The notes beneath the pieces are model-generated. The model searched no databases, had not been told where the DNA came from, and saw nothing but the letters and a program-made list of their open reading frames with translations. Below, piece by piece: positions 31,521 to 42,233 of a DNA stretch of 42,906 nucleotides (position 1 is the stretch's first letter; the number at the start of each line of letters is the position of its first letter). The stretch spans positions 1-42,906 of the forward strand of contig JBBHKE010001402.1 in the NCBI GenBank assembly GCA_037447655.1. The letters are read 5' to 3'. Origin of the DNA: Zygnema cylindricum. Its lineage: Eukaryota; Streptophyta; Zygnematophyceae; Zygnematales; Zygnemataceae. Made by a program: the position numbers and the translations under genes.

Positions 31521-32001
31521 ACGGTTTGTGGTGATCGCCACATCGGATGACACGTGGCAGAAAGACATTGGATCGTGGCATCTCCAAGGATTAAATGAGG
31601 GAAACCGGATATACCACGTGTCGACATTTAGGACATGTCGTACATTATTCGTACAGAAAGTACACCGGCAGCTGTACTTTTGTGTACGGAGGAGCAACAT
31701 GATTCGTCCGTACAACAGTAGATAAAGTTTATGAGAGAGATAGGACTTAGAAAAAATTGGTAGATAGGACTCTCTCTCTTAGAGAGCTTGTGTACAAAAG
31801 GTCAACTTTGACCCTCCATAACTTACTGCTCGAGGAGCAAATTCAGAGATTCTTTTTGCTATCGACTCAAGGGAGTATTGCCTTTATAAAATGAAGGTGG
31901 TGAGAGTTGTTGTTTGCCAGGGTGGTAGTAATTCTTGCTGAAACACAAAGGGGTCATGGTTATCCTAAAGGCTTTTTGGAAGCTGTCCACTCTGAGGACT
32001 T
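31521..32001 (+). other. Copia-3 untranslated leader
   Basis: About 480 bases lie between the LTR and the gag start. No clear primer-binding site can be recognised; TATA-like TTTATAAAA occurs at about 31881. The region holds no coding sequence I can support. Confidence 0.5.
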
Positions 32002-32640
32002 ATGGAGGTCTCAAAATTTCAAGTTATGGGCACACCCTCTTGGGTACCCATCTTTAATGGAACTGGCTTCATATACTGGGAAAGTATGATGATAGGAGCT
32101 CTATGCTATAAAAGGTTTTGGGGGATAGTGAGTGGACGAGTGGGGCGTCCTTCAAGTCTTCGAGTCCCTCCTAGGTTTGGAGGAAACAGATTAACAAGGA
32201 AAGCAGATCCATATTCAACGGAGGAGACAAAGGAAAGAGAGGTGGTGGACAAAGCAACGGAGAAGGAGATGACCTCACCAATAGCAACTTGTTCAACATT
32301 CATGTCACCTATTTCGAGGAACGAGGAGAATGATAGTGAAACCTGTGACTTCAACAATATTGCAACAAAGCACTTCATCCTCCGTCATCTAACTTATTGT
32401 CTTGCATGTCCTCATTTGCATGTAGAAAGGTCATATGATCTTTGGATGGCTCTCATAGAGATGTACTGAAGTGGTACGATTCAGCAACAACAGTTGGCTG
32501 ATCAGAAAATTAAAGAGTATGTATACAAAGAGGGGAAGATGTTTGATTTATGCAATGAGCTTGCTACACTTTCTATGGAGCTAGAAAGTGCTGGAAAAGA
32601 TTTTAGTGAAAAAAAAAGGTTAACTGTTTACTGATAAAGT
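32002..32640 (+). pseudogene. Copia-3 gag remnant
   Basis: From ATG 32002 the product carries a copia gag N-terminal signature: an FNGTGFIYWES stretch followed by FWGIVSG. A TGA at 32467-32469 interrupts it, and similarity goes on past this point (QQQQLADQKIKEY) to about 32635. It is not functional as it stands. Confidence 0.75.
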
Positions 32641-32780
32641 TACCTGATGAGTTCGAGAACATAGTCAACCGTGTGCAGGACTTGCTTGACTCAAGGTGGA
32701 TATGGACCATAAGTGGTAGGGATGATTCTCGTTCAAGAGAATAAGATTGAGATCCGAGGGGAGGAAAGAGTGGCCAAGCC

Positions 32781-33446
32781 TTGGCAACTTCGACCGATTG
32801 GAGGAACAAGGATTCCCAGAAACCGGTCGGAAACTATGGGTGGAGGGAGCAAAAAAATCAGACCGACGAGTTAAAACCAAGGGCTCCCAAAGGTTTATGT
32901 CATTTTTGTAAGAAACTGTGGCACTATATGGCAGAGTGCACTAAGCTAATCGAGCTTCGGTTAAAGGAGGGGCAGAACGGTGGAACCCTAAGAGGAAAGA
33001 AAAAGTCCTTTGTGACACAGGTACACGAGGCGAAATCCGAGGACCAGGACGATGAGCTACTATTGGATAAGGAGTTGGAGGCGAAAAAACGAGGTCGAAA
33101 TTCCACGAAGGCAAAAGTTGCTTACGGTGGATTGAAAGGTGAAGCAGGCTCGATTGTAGATTCAGGTGCCTCTATGCACATGTGTAACGATAAGCACCTG
33201 TTCACTAAGTTAAGAAAGATTCCCACCGTAGAGATAGAGTACGGGGATGGGAGGATAGTCACTACTACTCTTGTAGGATCGATAGATCTGAAAGTGTTAG
33301 TAGAAGGAAAGACATCAATAGAAACATTCTCTGATGTATTGTTTATTCTGGAGTTGAACAAAAACCTCATCTCTACATCTATATTGGATGATAAAGGTTT
33401 TCTTAATAGCACTAAGGAAGCAGTCTTTAGTGATAGTTTTGAGTAA
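32781..33446 (+). pseudogene. Copia-3 zinc knuckle and protease remnant
   Basis: The frame encodes one CCHC knuckle (CHFCKKLWHYMAEC) and, downstream, the protease motif IVDSGASMHM. It ends at a TAA near 33444 and is cut off from gag and integrase by stops. Copia-3 has one knuckle here, unlike the two of Copia-2 and Copia-4. Confidence 0.8.
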
Positions 33447-33482
33447 GAGGTCAATTTCATTGCTGAGAAAGGTAGCCATAGG

Positions 33483-34448
33483 ATGTTTAGGCTAATTTTA
33501 TGTAATGAAACAAAGAAACTTTATTATGCTGGTGTTCATGATATTATGGTGTGGCTTAAGAGGCTTGGGCATGTGAATCTAGATAAGTTAAGAGGGATGA
33601 AAAAGATGAGAGTGGTGGAAGGGATTCAGTTCAGTGAGAGGGATAAAAGAAGTGATTGTAGTGGATGTGCTCAAGGTAAAGCACACAGAAAACCATTTCC
33701 CAAAACTCTCACTTATAAAGGATAAAAAATTATAGATTAAATACACATAGATATTTGGGGACCGGCTAAAGTGCCCTCACCGGGGGGGAAAAGATTTATG
33801 ATGACTATCACAGATGATTGGTCTCGGTATTCCAGGGTGTATTTTTTGAAAAACAAGTCAGAGGCTCAGTATTGTTTTAGACAATATAAAGCATGGAGCG
33901 AAAAACACCATGAAACTCCAATTAAAAGAGTATGGAGTGACAATGGTGGAGAGTATACTTCTAACCAGTTTGAGGATTTTATGAGGGAAGATAGAGCCCA
34001 ACACCAAAAGAAAGTTCCAAAAAACCGATAACAGAATGGGTTAGCTGAAAGATTAAATAGGATACTAAGTGATATTGCTATAAGTATTTTGTCGGACAAG
34101 AAGATAGGAAAAAGGTTTAAGGCAGAAGCAATTAACTGTGCTAATTACCTCAAAAATAGAGTTCTTACTTCAGCTATAAAATATCAAACACCTTATGAGA
34201 GATGGACAGGTCAGAAACCAAACATATCTCACTTAAAGATTTTCGGCAGTCAAGTATTCAGTCTAGACACAGATCGGTCTAATTGGAAGCTAGATCCTAA
34301 AGGAAAATCGGGATACTTATTAGGATATGATGAGGATGTGAAAGGATATAGAGTCTATGATCTAAAAAGGGAAAATATAATCTTAGTAAAGCATCTAGTA
34401 GTTATGGATGAAGGAAAGTCTGTGGATCCTTTCAAGTATACAAAGTAA
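33483..34448 (+). pseudogene. Copia-3 integrase remnant
   Basis: The GAG-pre-integrase finger (VWLKRLGH and CSGCAQGKAHRKPF) has lost the usual first histidine. The integrase core has HIDIWGP, VWSDNGGEY and, after a stop near 34030, NGLAERLNR. The C-terminal integrase region runs to about 34448, with SHLKIFGSQVFSLDTDRSN. The sequence matches the chimera at 13472 and beyond. The aspartates and glutamate are present, but stops separate them. Confidence 0.8.
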
Positions 34449-34765
34449 GTAAAAATCAGATTTGAGTCAAAAAATTCCGATGACTTTTAATTTCCTAACT
34501 ATCTAGGGTTTAGAGAAGATGACATTCTTGCAGGTATAAATCAGATTGAAAAGAACTCGCTTGCGAAAACTTTAGTGACAACTCTACTCGAAGCGGAAGA
34601 CGTGGTGAAAGTTGATTCAAAATTAAGGGACACGGGAGAAGCTGGGATTGTGTGAATGAACCCACAAGAACCATCTATTCCTACCACAGATTTTGAGGGG
34701 GTAAGGAGAAGTAACAAAATATTGCATGAAAAATAGGTTAATAACAAGGTAACAAAACTATCTCA
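34449..34765 (+). pseudogene. Copia-3 linker between integrase and RT, up to the Copia-4 insertion
   Basis: The bases align with 13990-14306 of the chimera, with extra stops. The last five (TCTCA, 34761-34765) are the left copy of the Copia-4 target duplication. Confidence 0.8.
34761..34765. other. Copia-4 target-site duplication, left copy
   Basis: TCTCA precedes the left LTR directly. The unoccupied site in the sister fragment at 14302-14306 has a single TCTCA. Confidence 0.92.
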
Positions 34766-35163
34766 TGAAAGATTACAAACCTAATAAGATACACACACAA
34801 CAATGGTGTTCCTCAAAAAAAACATGCAATATATATTAACCACAATGCGAATACAACTTCTTTTCTTCCTTCTTTTTACTTGTGATCTTTCTACGCCTCC
34901 TTAATAAGCTACGCCTTCAAAAGATAATTCTACCGCAAAGTCTCAACAAATATATATAAGTACACCACTAGAAACGCGTAGGAATCAACGTGGAAAAATG
35001 CACGACCTACGTCACTTCAAATATCCAGCGACTAAACTACTTCGTCGCTAACTTCTACGTCACTTTAAATATCTAGCGACGAGACAACTTTCGTCGCTAG
35101 TCGTCGCTACTTTAGCTACGAGAATATCTCGTCGCTAAGTAAGTGCTCAGTAATATCCTAACA
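34766..35163 (-). repeat. Copia-4 3' LTR, internally deleted
   Basis: It starts TGAAAGATTACAAACC and ends CCTAACA. It is 398 bp against 573 bp for the other LTR; about 175 bases are missing after GCACGACC at about 35008. The remaining parts match closely. Confidence 0.9.
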
Positions 35164-35180
35164 TTTGCCCTTTTAATTAG
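35164..35180 (-). other. Copia-4 polypurine tract
   Basis: Next to the LTR the coding strand reads AATTAAAAGGGCAAA, a reasonable plus-strand primer. Confidence 0.7.
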
Positions 35181-35197
35181 ACACTTAAAGCCCCCTC

Positions 35198-36523
35198 TTA
35201 CTCCATGCCCACTAACTTCTTTCCCATTTCATAGACTTCCTTGAATGCTACTTTGGTTAACATATCAGCAGCTTGTTCTTCTGTAGGAACAAACGAAAAT
35301 TCAACTTCTTTTTCCGCAACCAAATCTCGAACAAAATGCCACTGAATTTTAATGTGTTTAGTGCGCTTATGCAAAATAGGATTTTTACTAAGTGCAATGG
35401 AAGACATATTATCACTTAATATTTGCATTCATTTTTTTTTCACTCCAACCTCCGATAAAAATTCTTTAATCCACACAGCATTCTTTGCAGCATGACACGC
35501 AGCCATATACTCCGCCTCCGTTGATGAAAGTGCCACAGTAGGTTGAAAACGGGAATTCCACGAGATCGCTCCTCCAGCAAGTAAAAACACATATCCTGAC
35601 GTAGACCTTCCTGTATCATGGTCTCCTCCATAGTCGGCATCACAATATCCATAACAACTCAAACCCTCACCCTTCCTATACACAATTCCAGAACTAAGTG
35701 TTCCAGCCAAATATCTAAAGATTCTCTTCACTGCCTCCGAATGTATTTTTTTCAGATTGCTACAATATCGACTAACCATGCTCACTGCGGCACTAACGTC
35801 TGGCCTAGTACCGACACTCAAATACATTAAGCTTCCGACCGCCTCCCTATACGGGGCATCAACGTTAGGACTTTTAACAAAATTAGAAAGCTTATCACGA
35901 GGATCAAGGGGAGTTCCAAGTGGCTTACAATCTAAAAACCCAAATCTTTCAAGTACCTCTTTTGCATATTGTTCCTGGCTTAACTTAATATCTCCGTTCC
36001 TCCTTCTCTGAATCTGAACTCCCACAATATATTGTGCATCTCCTAAGTTTATGATTTTAAAATACTTCCGAAATTCAATCTTTAATTCTCCAAGTAAATC
36101 CAAGTTGTGAGAGATATAAATGAAATCATCTACGTAAACATTGAAAATTACCATGTCCCTACCTTTTCCCCGAATATACACTCCACAATCTGCAGTAAAC
36201 CTCCTAAATCCCAAAATTAGTAAGACCTTATGAAGCTTATGGTTCCATGTTCTTGGTGCCTGCTTTAAACCATACAAAGCTTTCCACAACCTCCATACTT
36301 TTCCATCCTTTCCAATAACTCTTTCTGGAATTTTCATATACACCTCTTTTTCTAATTCTCCATTTAAGAAAGCTGTCTCTACATCCATCTGTTGGATATG
36401 CATTCTTTCCGCCGCCGCCAATGCAATAATTGCTCGCAAATAATCAAACTTAACCACAGGAACAAAAGTCTCATAATACTCAAAACCCTCCTTCTGCTGA
36501 AAGCCATTACATACTAACTGCAC
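35198..36523 (-). pseudogene. Copia-4 reverse transcriptase and RNase H
   Basis: RT carries QQMDVETAFLNGELEKEV, LYGLKQAPRTW and the catalytic VYVDDFIYIS. RNase H has CDADYGGDHD, SSTEAEYMA and LSDNMSSIAL, ending in AADMLTK. A TGA at 35429-35431 lies in frame between the second and third RNase H motifs, just after a run of nine A on the coding strand. The frame is otherwise open for 364 codons. Confidence 0.88.
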
Positions 36524-37396
36524 CTTGTACTTAAGAATTTCTCCCGAAGCTCCCGTCTTTGTCTTAAAAACCCACTTTGAGTCAATCGCCTTCTTACCAA
36601 CCGGTAAATCTACCTATTCAATACACCCATTCGATTTTACAGAATTAAATTCTTTGATAAACGCCGGTTTCCACTTCTCCTCCCATTCGTCCGAGTCTCA
36701 AACCTCTTAGTATGATTGAGGATCAGCGGGACGATTTTATGTAATTGCCTTTCATAAGAGAAAGGATTTCGCCTTTCCTTCTCTAATTTCGGAAATTGCC
36801 CTCTAGTAGCTTGTTTGCTTTTTATATGACTGTCCAGGTGAAAATCGTTCCGATGCCTTCCCTTTAGTGGATCTTTTGCTTCTCTATACGTCCTTTGCAA
36901 ATTCTTTATCCGAATCACTGTTCTCAATCTTGTCATCGTCCTCATTCTCTAGGGGTGTCTCTTCTGAAATCACGTTGTCAATGCCTGTGGATGATTCTCT
37001 GGTGACCTTGTCTCCTTGTGATTTGGTGCCGCTAAGCTTAGGTGTCGAAACTTTCTCTAAAGGTTTCTCTACAAATCGCACCTTTTTTTTTGTCCTTACC
37101 TCTGACAAAACTTCGTCCTCTTCCTCCTCCTCTCCAGTGAACTTCTTATAATGACTTTCCTCCTCATAATCTTGAGCTCAATTGGACTCATTAACTCCTT
37201 TCACCATCCATTCCAAGTTCTCATTAAACTCCACATTTCTAGACTCTTTAACCCTTGTAGTGACTGGGTTGTAAATCCTATACTGCATTGAAATCTCACT
37301 ATATCCCACAAAATACCCTTCCCATGACCGGGCAGCAAACTTTCCCTACCAATTTCTTTCCTCTATGTATCCCAAAGCCTCACATCCCCAAATCCT
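36524..37396 (-). pseudogene. Copia-4 broken integrase C-terminus and RT entry
   Basis: Similarity to Copia-2 is patchy and switches frames. Words such as KWKPAF and DPQSY, equivalent to the RT entry of Copia-2, appear in shifted frames. At the position of the Copia-2 amber codon, Copia-4 has AGG followed by the same CAA TTA. Confidence 0.7.
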
Positions 37397-38662
37397 TCAG
37401 TGTTTTACGGTAAGTGTTTGTCCACTCCAAAGTTCTTTCGGTGTTTTGTCGCCCAAAGCGGATTTTATTCTCCTGTTGGTAATATGGTTAGCTGCCTTGA
37501 TTGCTTCTCCCCAAAGACGATGCGTGAGTTTCGTCGTATGGAGCATGGCGCGTACCATCTCTTCCAATGTCCGATTCTTCCTCTCTGCAATTCCATTCGA
37601 TTGTGGGGAATAAGGAGCCGTGAACTGCTGCTTAATCCTCGTCTCTTTACAGTAATCGGCGAAAGCAAGAAATTCACCTCCTCGGTCTGAGCGTATCACC
37701 TTTACCAGCCTCCCACTTTCCCTCTCAGCCATGACCACAAAGTCTTTAAGTGTTTCAAGAGCGTTTGACTTAGCTTTTATAAGATATACCCATGTCTTTC
37801 TGTTGAAATCATCAACTATCACCATAAAGTACTTATTTTTTCCAATGGTTTCTAGATGTGTGTCCCCATTAAGATCTACGTGGACTAGATCTAGAGGGGC
37901 ATTTGCTTTGAACTGAAGATCTTTCACCGGATGAGGCTTCCTTTTATGTTTCCCTTTTGTGCATCCAACACATCCAATAACCTTTTCTCCTGTTGCCACA
38001 TCTAGCCCTTGAACCGCCCCATGACGAATCATCTCCTTAATGTTACTCTCTGAAGTGTGACACATACGATGGTGCCACAACGTGAGGTCCTCCTTGTTGA
38101 CTTCTGCCGAATGGAGGTGACCTTCTTCATCTGCAGTCCTATTTTCTGATTTTCTCCAAATCAGCCTACTTTGCATATTTTCAGTCACAATGCCTTTTGC
38201 AAATGGCCCTGTTTTACTACTCAAAATTATTCTACCTCCTTCCAAGCATGTGGCTCTTCCTCTTTTCTTTTGAAGCTGTGGGACACTTAAGAGATAAATG
38301 CACCCCCCTGGATTATAAAGCACATTATTAAAGCGTACTCTATTGACTCTAGTTTTCCCTTCCCTATTTTGTGTTGGTAGATCCAACCGTACTGTTCCCA
38401 CTGTATCGATGACCATCATTGAACCATTAGCCACTATGATGGATTTTGGTATAGTGAGTTTTCTAATGTTACTGAATAGTCTTGGATCTGAACACATGTG
38501 ATGTGTGGCACCTGAATCTATGATCCAACTGTTAAATTTTCCCTTACTCTCCTTGCCTCGTGTGTGAAATAGAATATCCTCTTTTTTTGTTATTCCTCGA
38601 TAAGTGAAACGAAAAATTCTTGATCTTGTCCCATTGGCCCATCCCCAACAAAATCCCCTCAT
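37397..38662 (-). pseudogene. Copia-4 protease and integrase
   Basis: Protease has WIIDSGATHHMC. The pre-integrase finger has LWHHRMCHTSES and GCVGCTKGKHKRKPH. The integrase core has HVDLNGD, IRSDRGGEF and SNGIAERKNRT. The frame then stops near 37397. Its first ATG overlaps the end of gag by four bases, but the natural continuation of gag lies in another frame, so the arrangement comes from indels. Confidence 0.88.
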
Positions 38663-39576
38663 CTTGATGAGCTACTTCCACTTCCTTTACTTCCTCCGCC
38701 TCTAAATTGTCCCCCTCCGCGATTGTTTCCCTTGTTTTGATAACAGCCGCGACCAGTGTGTCCCCATTTATGACAAACGTTACATTGTTTACTTTTGTCT
38801 GGGCATTCAAAGGAGCCATGCCCAATCTCGTTACAATTGTAACAGGTCATCTGAGAGGTATCACGTTGATATGAGCCTCTCCTTGGGCCGTGTGACTTGC
38901 CTCCTCGTCCACGATGTCCACCTCCTCTCCCCCTAGATCCCCTAAAACTGTAAGCTCCTCCGTCATCCTCCTCTTGATAACTCTGGTAGGATGACCCCTT
39001 GTTTTCCTCTTTTGGTGTTGCTTTCTCCTTCTCCGTACTTTTCAAGTGATAGATAGCGTATGCCATTGTTGGTTTCTCTCGCCCCTTGATGACCTCCTTT
39101 GCTACCGCAAACTTGCTTGGAAGACTCCTCATAAAAACAAACAACCTCTCTTTTTCTGTAGGGAAGTTATTGAGTGAGTTAAGTTGTTCTATGATAACAT
39201 TAAACCTTTTGACTCCATCATCAATGGACTCATTCTCCATCATTCTAAACCCAATATACTCCTCAAAGAGATAATTTTCATTTACCTCAAATCCATTTTC
39301 AAACGCATTTTGCAAAGCGGTCCAACAATGAAAAGCCCTATCATGAGTTAGAAGGTGTTCATGCATAGAACTAGCACAACTTTGTATAAGTGCGGTGGAG
39401 GCCGCCATATCTTTCTTGTCCCACTTATGTGCTCTGGCTCGATCCACGGAAGGATCCGGTCGTGTTTCTTCCCCGATAACGATGTCCCAAAGTTTTTTCG
39501 GTGTGAATGCTCCTCGAATGTATCTCTTCCAAATTGCATAGTTGTAACCCGTGAAGACAATGGTTTTATTAAACAC
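38659..39576 (-). CDS. Copia-4 gag capsid and nucleocapsid
   Basis: The frame encodes the copia capsid signature (VFTGYNYAIWKRY, DGVKRFNVIIEQL) and then an RGG-rich stretch (RGSRGRGGGHRGRGG). Two CCHC knuckles (CYNCNEIGHGSFEC and CNVCHKWGHTGRGC) and a second Arg/Gly/Ser tail complete it. It is 305 codons long and open. Its N-terminal part lies upstream in another frame (39348-39925), so gag is not intact. Confidence 0.85.
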   Translation of the reverse strand: MFNKTIVFTGYNYAIWKRYIRGAFTPKKLWDIVIGEETRPDPSVDRARAHKWDKKDMAASTALIQSCASSMHEHLLTHDRAFHCWTALQNAFENGFEVNENYLFEEYIGFRMMENESIDDGVKRFNVIIEQLNSLNNFPTEKERLFVFMRSLPSKFAVAKEVIKGREKPTMAYAIYHLKSTEKEKATPKEENKGSSYQSYQEEDDGGAYSFRGSRGRGGGHRGRGGKSHGPRRGSYQRDTSQMTCYNCNEIGHGSFECPDKSKQCNVCHKWGHTGRGCYQNKGNNRGGGQFRGGGSKGSGSSSSR

Positions 39577-39925
39577 TTTAAAATCATCATCTTCACTCTC
39601 CTCCTCTTCTTCAAGTTTAGATTTCCCCTTTTTTTTTTTATTTTCTTAGAGTTGCGTGAGTCTCCACTTACTCCTCCATCTCTATCATCTCCTTGTGTTT
39701 TGAGAAACTCTTGAAAGCGTTCAAATGTTCCTTCGTCCATCTTCACATTTTTCTCCCCCCACTCGTCATACTCATCATATTGTGCCCCTGTAACTCCTCC
39801 TCCACTAACTCCCCCACTAGCTCCTCCACTAGGTTCCGCCGGGGATTTCCCTTTCTCCGACATACCAGAACTCCCCCACTAGCTCCTCCACTAGGTTCCG
39901 CCACGGATTTCCTTTTCTCCGCCAT
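39577..39925 (-). pseudogene. Copia-4 gag N-terminus with 62-bp tandem duplication
   Basis: The likely original start is the ATG at 39925; a second copy of the start region lies at 39863. The 62-bp unit occurs at 39807-39868 and 39869-39930, with few differences. Because 62 is not a multiple of 3, the upstream ATG reads out of frame into the rest of gag. Confidence 0.75.
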
Positions 39926-39949
39926 ACCAGCAAGTGTTGTCAGTAACCC

Positions 39950-39961
39950 GCTCTGGTACCA
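39950..39961 (-). other. Copia-4 primer-binding site (initiator tRNA-Met)
   Basis: On the coding strand it reads TGGTACCAGAGC, one mismatch from the initiator-Met tRNA primer site TGGTATCAGAGC. Confidence 0.85.
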
Positions 39962-39962
39962 A

Positions 39963-40535
39963 TTGAAAGATTACAAACCTAATAAGATACACACACAACA
40001 ATGGTGTTCCTCAAAAAAAACATTCAATATATATTAATCAAAATGCAAATACAACTTCTTTTCTTCTTTCCTTTTACTTCTGATCTTTCTACGCCTCCTT
40101 AACAAGCTACGCCTTCAAAAGATAATTCTACCAGGAAGTCTTAACTAATATATATAGGTACACGACTAGAAACGCGTAGGAATCAACGTGGTAAAATGCA
40201 CGACCAATAAGTTGAACCGACTTGAACAACACGGTACGACTAGGAAAGTCAATCATTAACCAACTTGAATCACACGGTTCGACTTGAACTTACGTGAACC
40301 GAAACTACCAAGCAATTTCCACGTCACTTCTATAGTACTATTCAAACATACGTGAAACGAAACGAACACTTAATTTCTACGTCACTTCAAATATCCAGCG
40401 ACGAAACTACTTCGTCGCTAACTTCTACGTCACTTCAAATATCTAGCGGCAAGACAACTTTCGTCGCTAGTCGTCGCTATTTTAGCTACGAGAATATCTT
40501 GTCGCTAAGTAAGTGCTCAGTACAATATCCTAACA
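39963..40535 (-). repeat. Copia-4 5' LTR
   Basis: This 573-bp LTR carries a 48-bp tandem repeat (starts at about 40375 and 40423) with a CGTCACTTC core that also occurs at about 40322. The core is TGACG on the coding strand, which resembles bZIP sites. Inside it AGCGACGAA and TTCGTCGCT form a hairpin (about 40398-40420). A TATATATA word lies near 40148-40158. Confidence 0.9.
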
Positions 40536-40540
40536 TCTCA
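40536..40540. other. Copia-4 target-site duplication, right copy
   Basis: TCTCA follows the right LTR directly, then the Copia-3 sequence resumes with TAAAGATG. Confidence 0.92.
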
Positions 40541-41250
40541 TAAAGATGAAACTCAAACTTATGAAGAGGCAATGAGTTGTCCATAAAGGAACCGGTGGAA
40601 GACAACCATCAATAAGGAGATGGCCTCAATTATGGCAGCCGATACTTGGGAGCTGGTGGATTGTCCACCTAATCGAAAACGAATCGGTTGTAAGTGGGTT
40701 TTCAAATTAAAACTAAACCCAGATAACACGATTGAGTGCTACAAGGACCGATTAGTGGCAAAGGGATTTACACAAAAGGAGTTAATTGACTACGAGGAAA
40801 CCTTTGCTTCGGTCGTCAAATTTCCCTCCGTCGGCAAACTTCTCAGTCTGGCAGCAGCGAAAGACATGGAGGTGCACCAGATGGACATCAAGACAGCCTT
40901 TTTGCATGGAGAATTGGAACAAAAGATCTTCATGCGACAAACCGATGGATTTGTGGAAGAAGGAGAGGAGAGTAAGGTATGCCGGTTGATTAAATCTCTT
41001 TATGGTTTGAATTAAGCGCCTCGACAGTGGAATAAGAAGCTCGATGAGTTTCTTATAGGTCTGGGTTATATCTTGATCAGTTCAGATCACTCAATCTATG
41101 TTTTTGAAGATGAGGAAAGAGTTTTATTTATTGCAATTTATATTGATGATTTGCTGGTTTGAAGTAAATCAATTGAAAAAAATTAATAAACTGAAAACCG
41201 ATCTTAAAGAGAGATTTGAAATGAAGGATATGGGGAAAGCATAATATATT
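40541..41250 (+). pseudogene. Copia-3 reverse transcriptase, first part
   Basis: This is the continuation of Copia-3 after Copia-4. The best frame (40620-41015) has ASIMAADTWELVDCPP, CKWVFKLKLNPDN and QMDIKTAFLHGELEQ, then a TAA in place of a glutamine after LYGLN. YIDD follows at about 41141, then another TGA. The chimera at 14350 and beyond is the closest relative. Confidence 0.85.
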
Positions 41251-42171
41251 TTGGGAATTCAAGTAGAAAGAGACCGAAAAAGAAAGATTATAAGATTGAC
41301 TCAAAAAGAAGCAATAGGGAACATGTTTGAAAAACTTCAGATGGATAAAGCTTATAGTTGTACAACTCCAATGGAGTTAAAGAAAGGAAGTGAGGGGAGA
41401 ATGGAAGAAGGATTCATAGTTTTAGACAAGGAATTATCTCCTGAAGAACAGAAGTTCATGCTGACTATTCCTTACAGGCAAGTAGGGGGAAGTCTAATCT
41501 ATTTTATGAATTGTACCCGGCCGGATTTAGCTGCAGCTGTAGGAGTGCTGAGTAGAAGTCTAAATGCTCCCACTAAGAGGGATTGGGAGGTAGCTAAGAG
41601 AGTCCTTAGCTATTTGACAGGAACTAGGGATCTATGGTTGTATTTGGGTGGGGAGAATACTAACATCACTACTTCGAGTGATGCCAGTTATAGAGCTGCT
41701 CCAATGAGGAGATGTACTTTTGGATATGTATTATATGTGGGTGATGGGGCTTGTTGTTGGAGTAGCAAACAGCAAAAGGTTATTGCTCAGTCCACCGTGG
41801 AGGATGAGTATATGGGATCTTGCTCTGCTGTAAAAGAATTGATGTGGGTTAAGTCTTTGCTTGGTGAGCTCGGTCTTTTTAAGAGTGGTGTGCAAATTTT
41901 TTTTTGTGATAATCAAGCAGCAATCGCTATTTCTACCAATCATAAACATTATTTTAAAGCCAAACAGATGGACATTAGACTCAGCTTTGATAGAGAGAAA
42001 GTACAAAACAAAATAATCAGTTTAGAGTACCGACCAGATAGCGAGATGGTAGCAGATATGATGACCAAACCTGTGCCTATATCAAAAGTACAAAACAAAA
42101 TAATCAGTTTAGGGTACCGACCAGATAGCGAGATGGTAGCAGATATGATGACCAAACGTGCCTTCCCCTAA
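41251..42171 (+). CDS. Copia-3 RT C-terminus and RNase H, with in-frame duplication
   Basis: The frame encodes GIQVERDRKRK, TRPDLAAAVGVLSR and RNase H motifs SSDASYRAA, STVEDEYMG and FCDNQAAIAIS. The last 87 bp of the RNase H C-terminus (41998-42084) are repeated at 42085 onward, duplicating 29 residues (QNKIISL ... DMMTK) in frame. It stops at 42169-42171. Confidence 0.85.
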   Translation: MGIQVERDRKRKIIRLTQKEAIGNMFEKLQMDKAYSCTTPMELKKGSEGRMEEGFIVLDKELSPEEQKFMLTIPYRQVGGSLIYFMNCTRPDLAAAVGVLSRSLNAPTKRDWEVAKRVLSYLTGTRDLWLYLGGENTNITTSSDASYRAAPMRRCTFGYVLYVGDGACCWSSKQQKVIAQSTVEDEYMGSCSAVKELMWVKSLLGELGLFKSGVQIFFCDNQAAIAISTNHKHYFKAKQMDIRLSFDREKVQNKIISLEYRPDSEMVADMMTKPVPISKVQNKIISLGYRPDSEMVADMMTKRAFP

Positions 42172-42209
42172 GCTAATTATCTACAGGGAGAAATGTGGTC
42201 TAAAATTAA

Positions 42210-42233
42210 AGATTGACTAGAAAATAAAGAGAG
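42210..42233 (+). other. Copia-3 polypurine tract
   Basis: The plus strand reads AGAAAATAAAGAG directly before the 3' LTR, a purine-rich primer candidate. Confidence 0.65.

Larger units (their letters stand above)
34766..40535 (-). mobile_element. Copia-4: Ty1/copia retrotransposon nested in Copia-3
   Basis: Copia-4 reads right to left: 5' LTR 39963-40535, gag, protease, integrase, RT, RNase H, 3' LTR 34766-35163. It is flanked by a perfect 5-bp duplication (TCTCA), the mark of integrase-mediated insertion. It is related to Copia-2, sharing two CCHC knuckles, an RGG-rich nucleocapsid and the same order of domains, but the LTRs differ. Coding regions are broken in several places, including 36524-37396. 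Confidence 0.92.

Noticed and set aside
31870-31915. Extension of the Copia-3 5' LTR to about 31915 because of a TATA-like word
   Set aside because: The matching LTR ends at 42788 and the left copy ends in CA at 31520, so the LTR is complete at about 555 bp; the TATA-like word lies in the leader.
38655-38666. ATGA overlap of Copia-4 gag stop and pol start, as in coupled re-initiation
   Set aside because: The natural continuation of gag into protease lies in a third frame (about 38544-38700), so the overlap arises from indels and not from a recoding signal.
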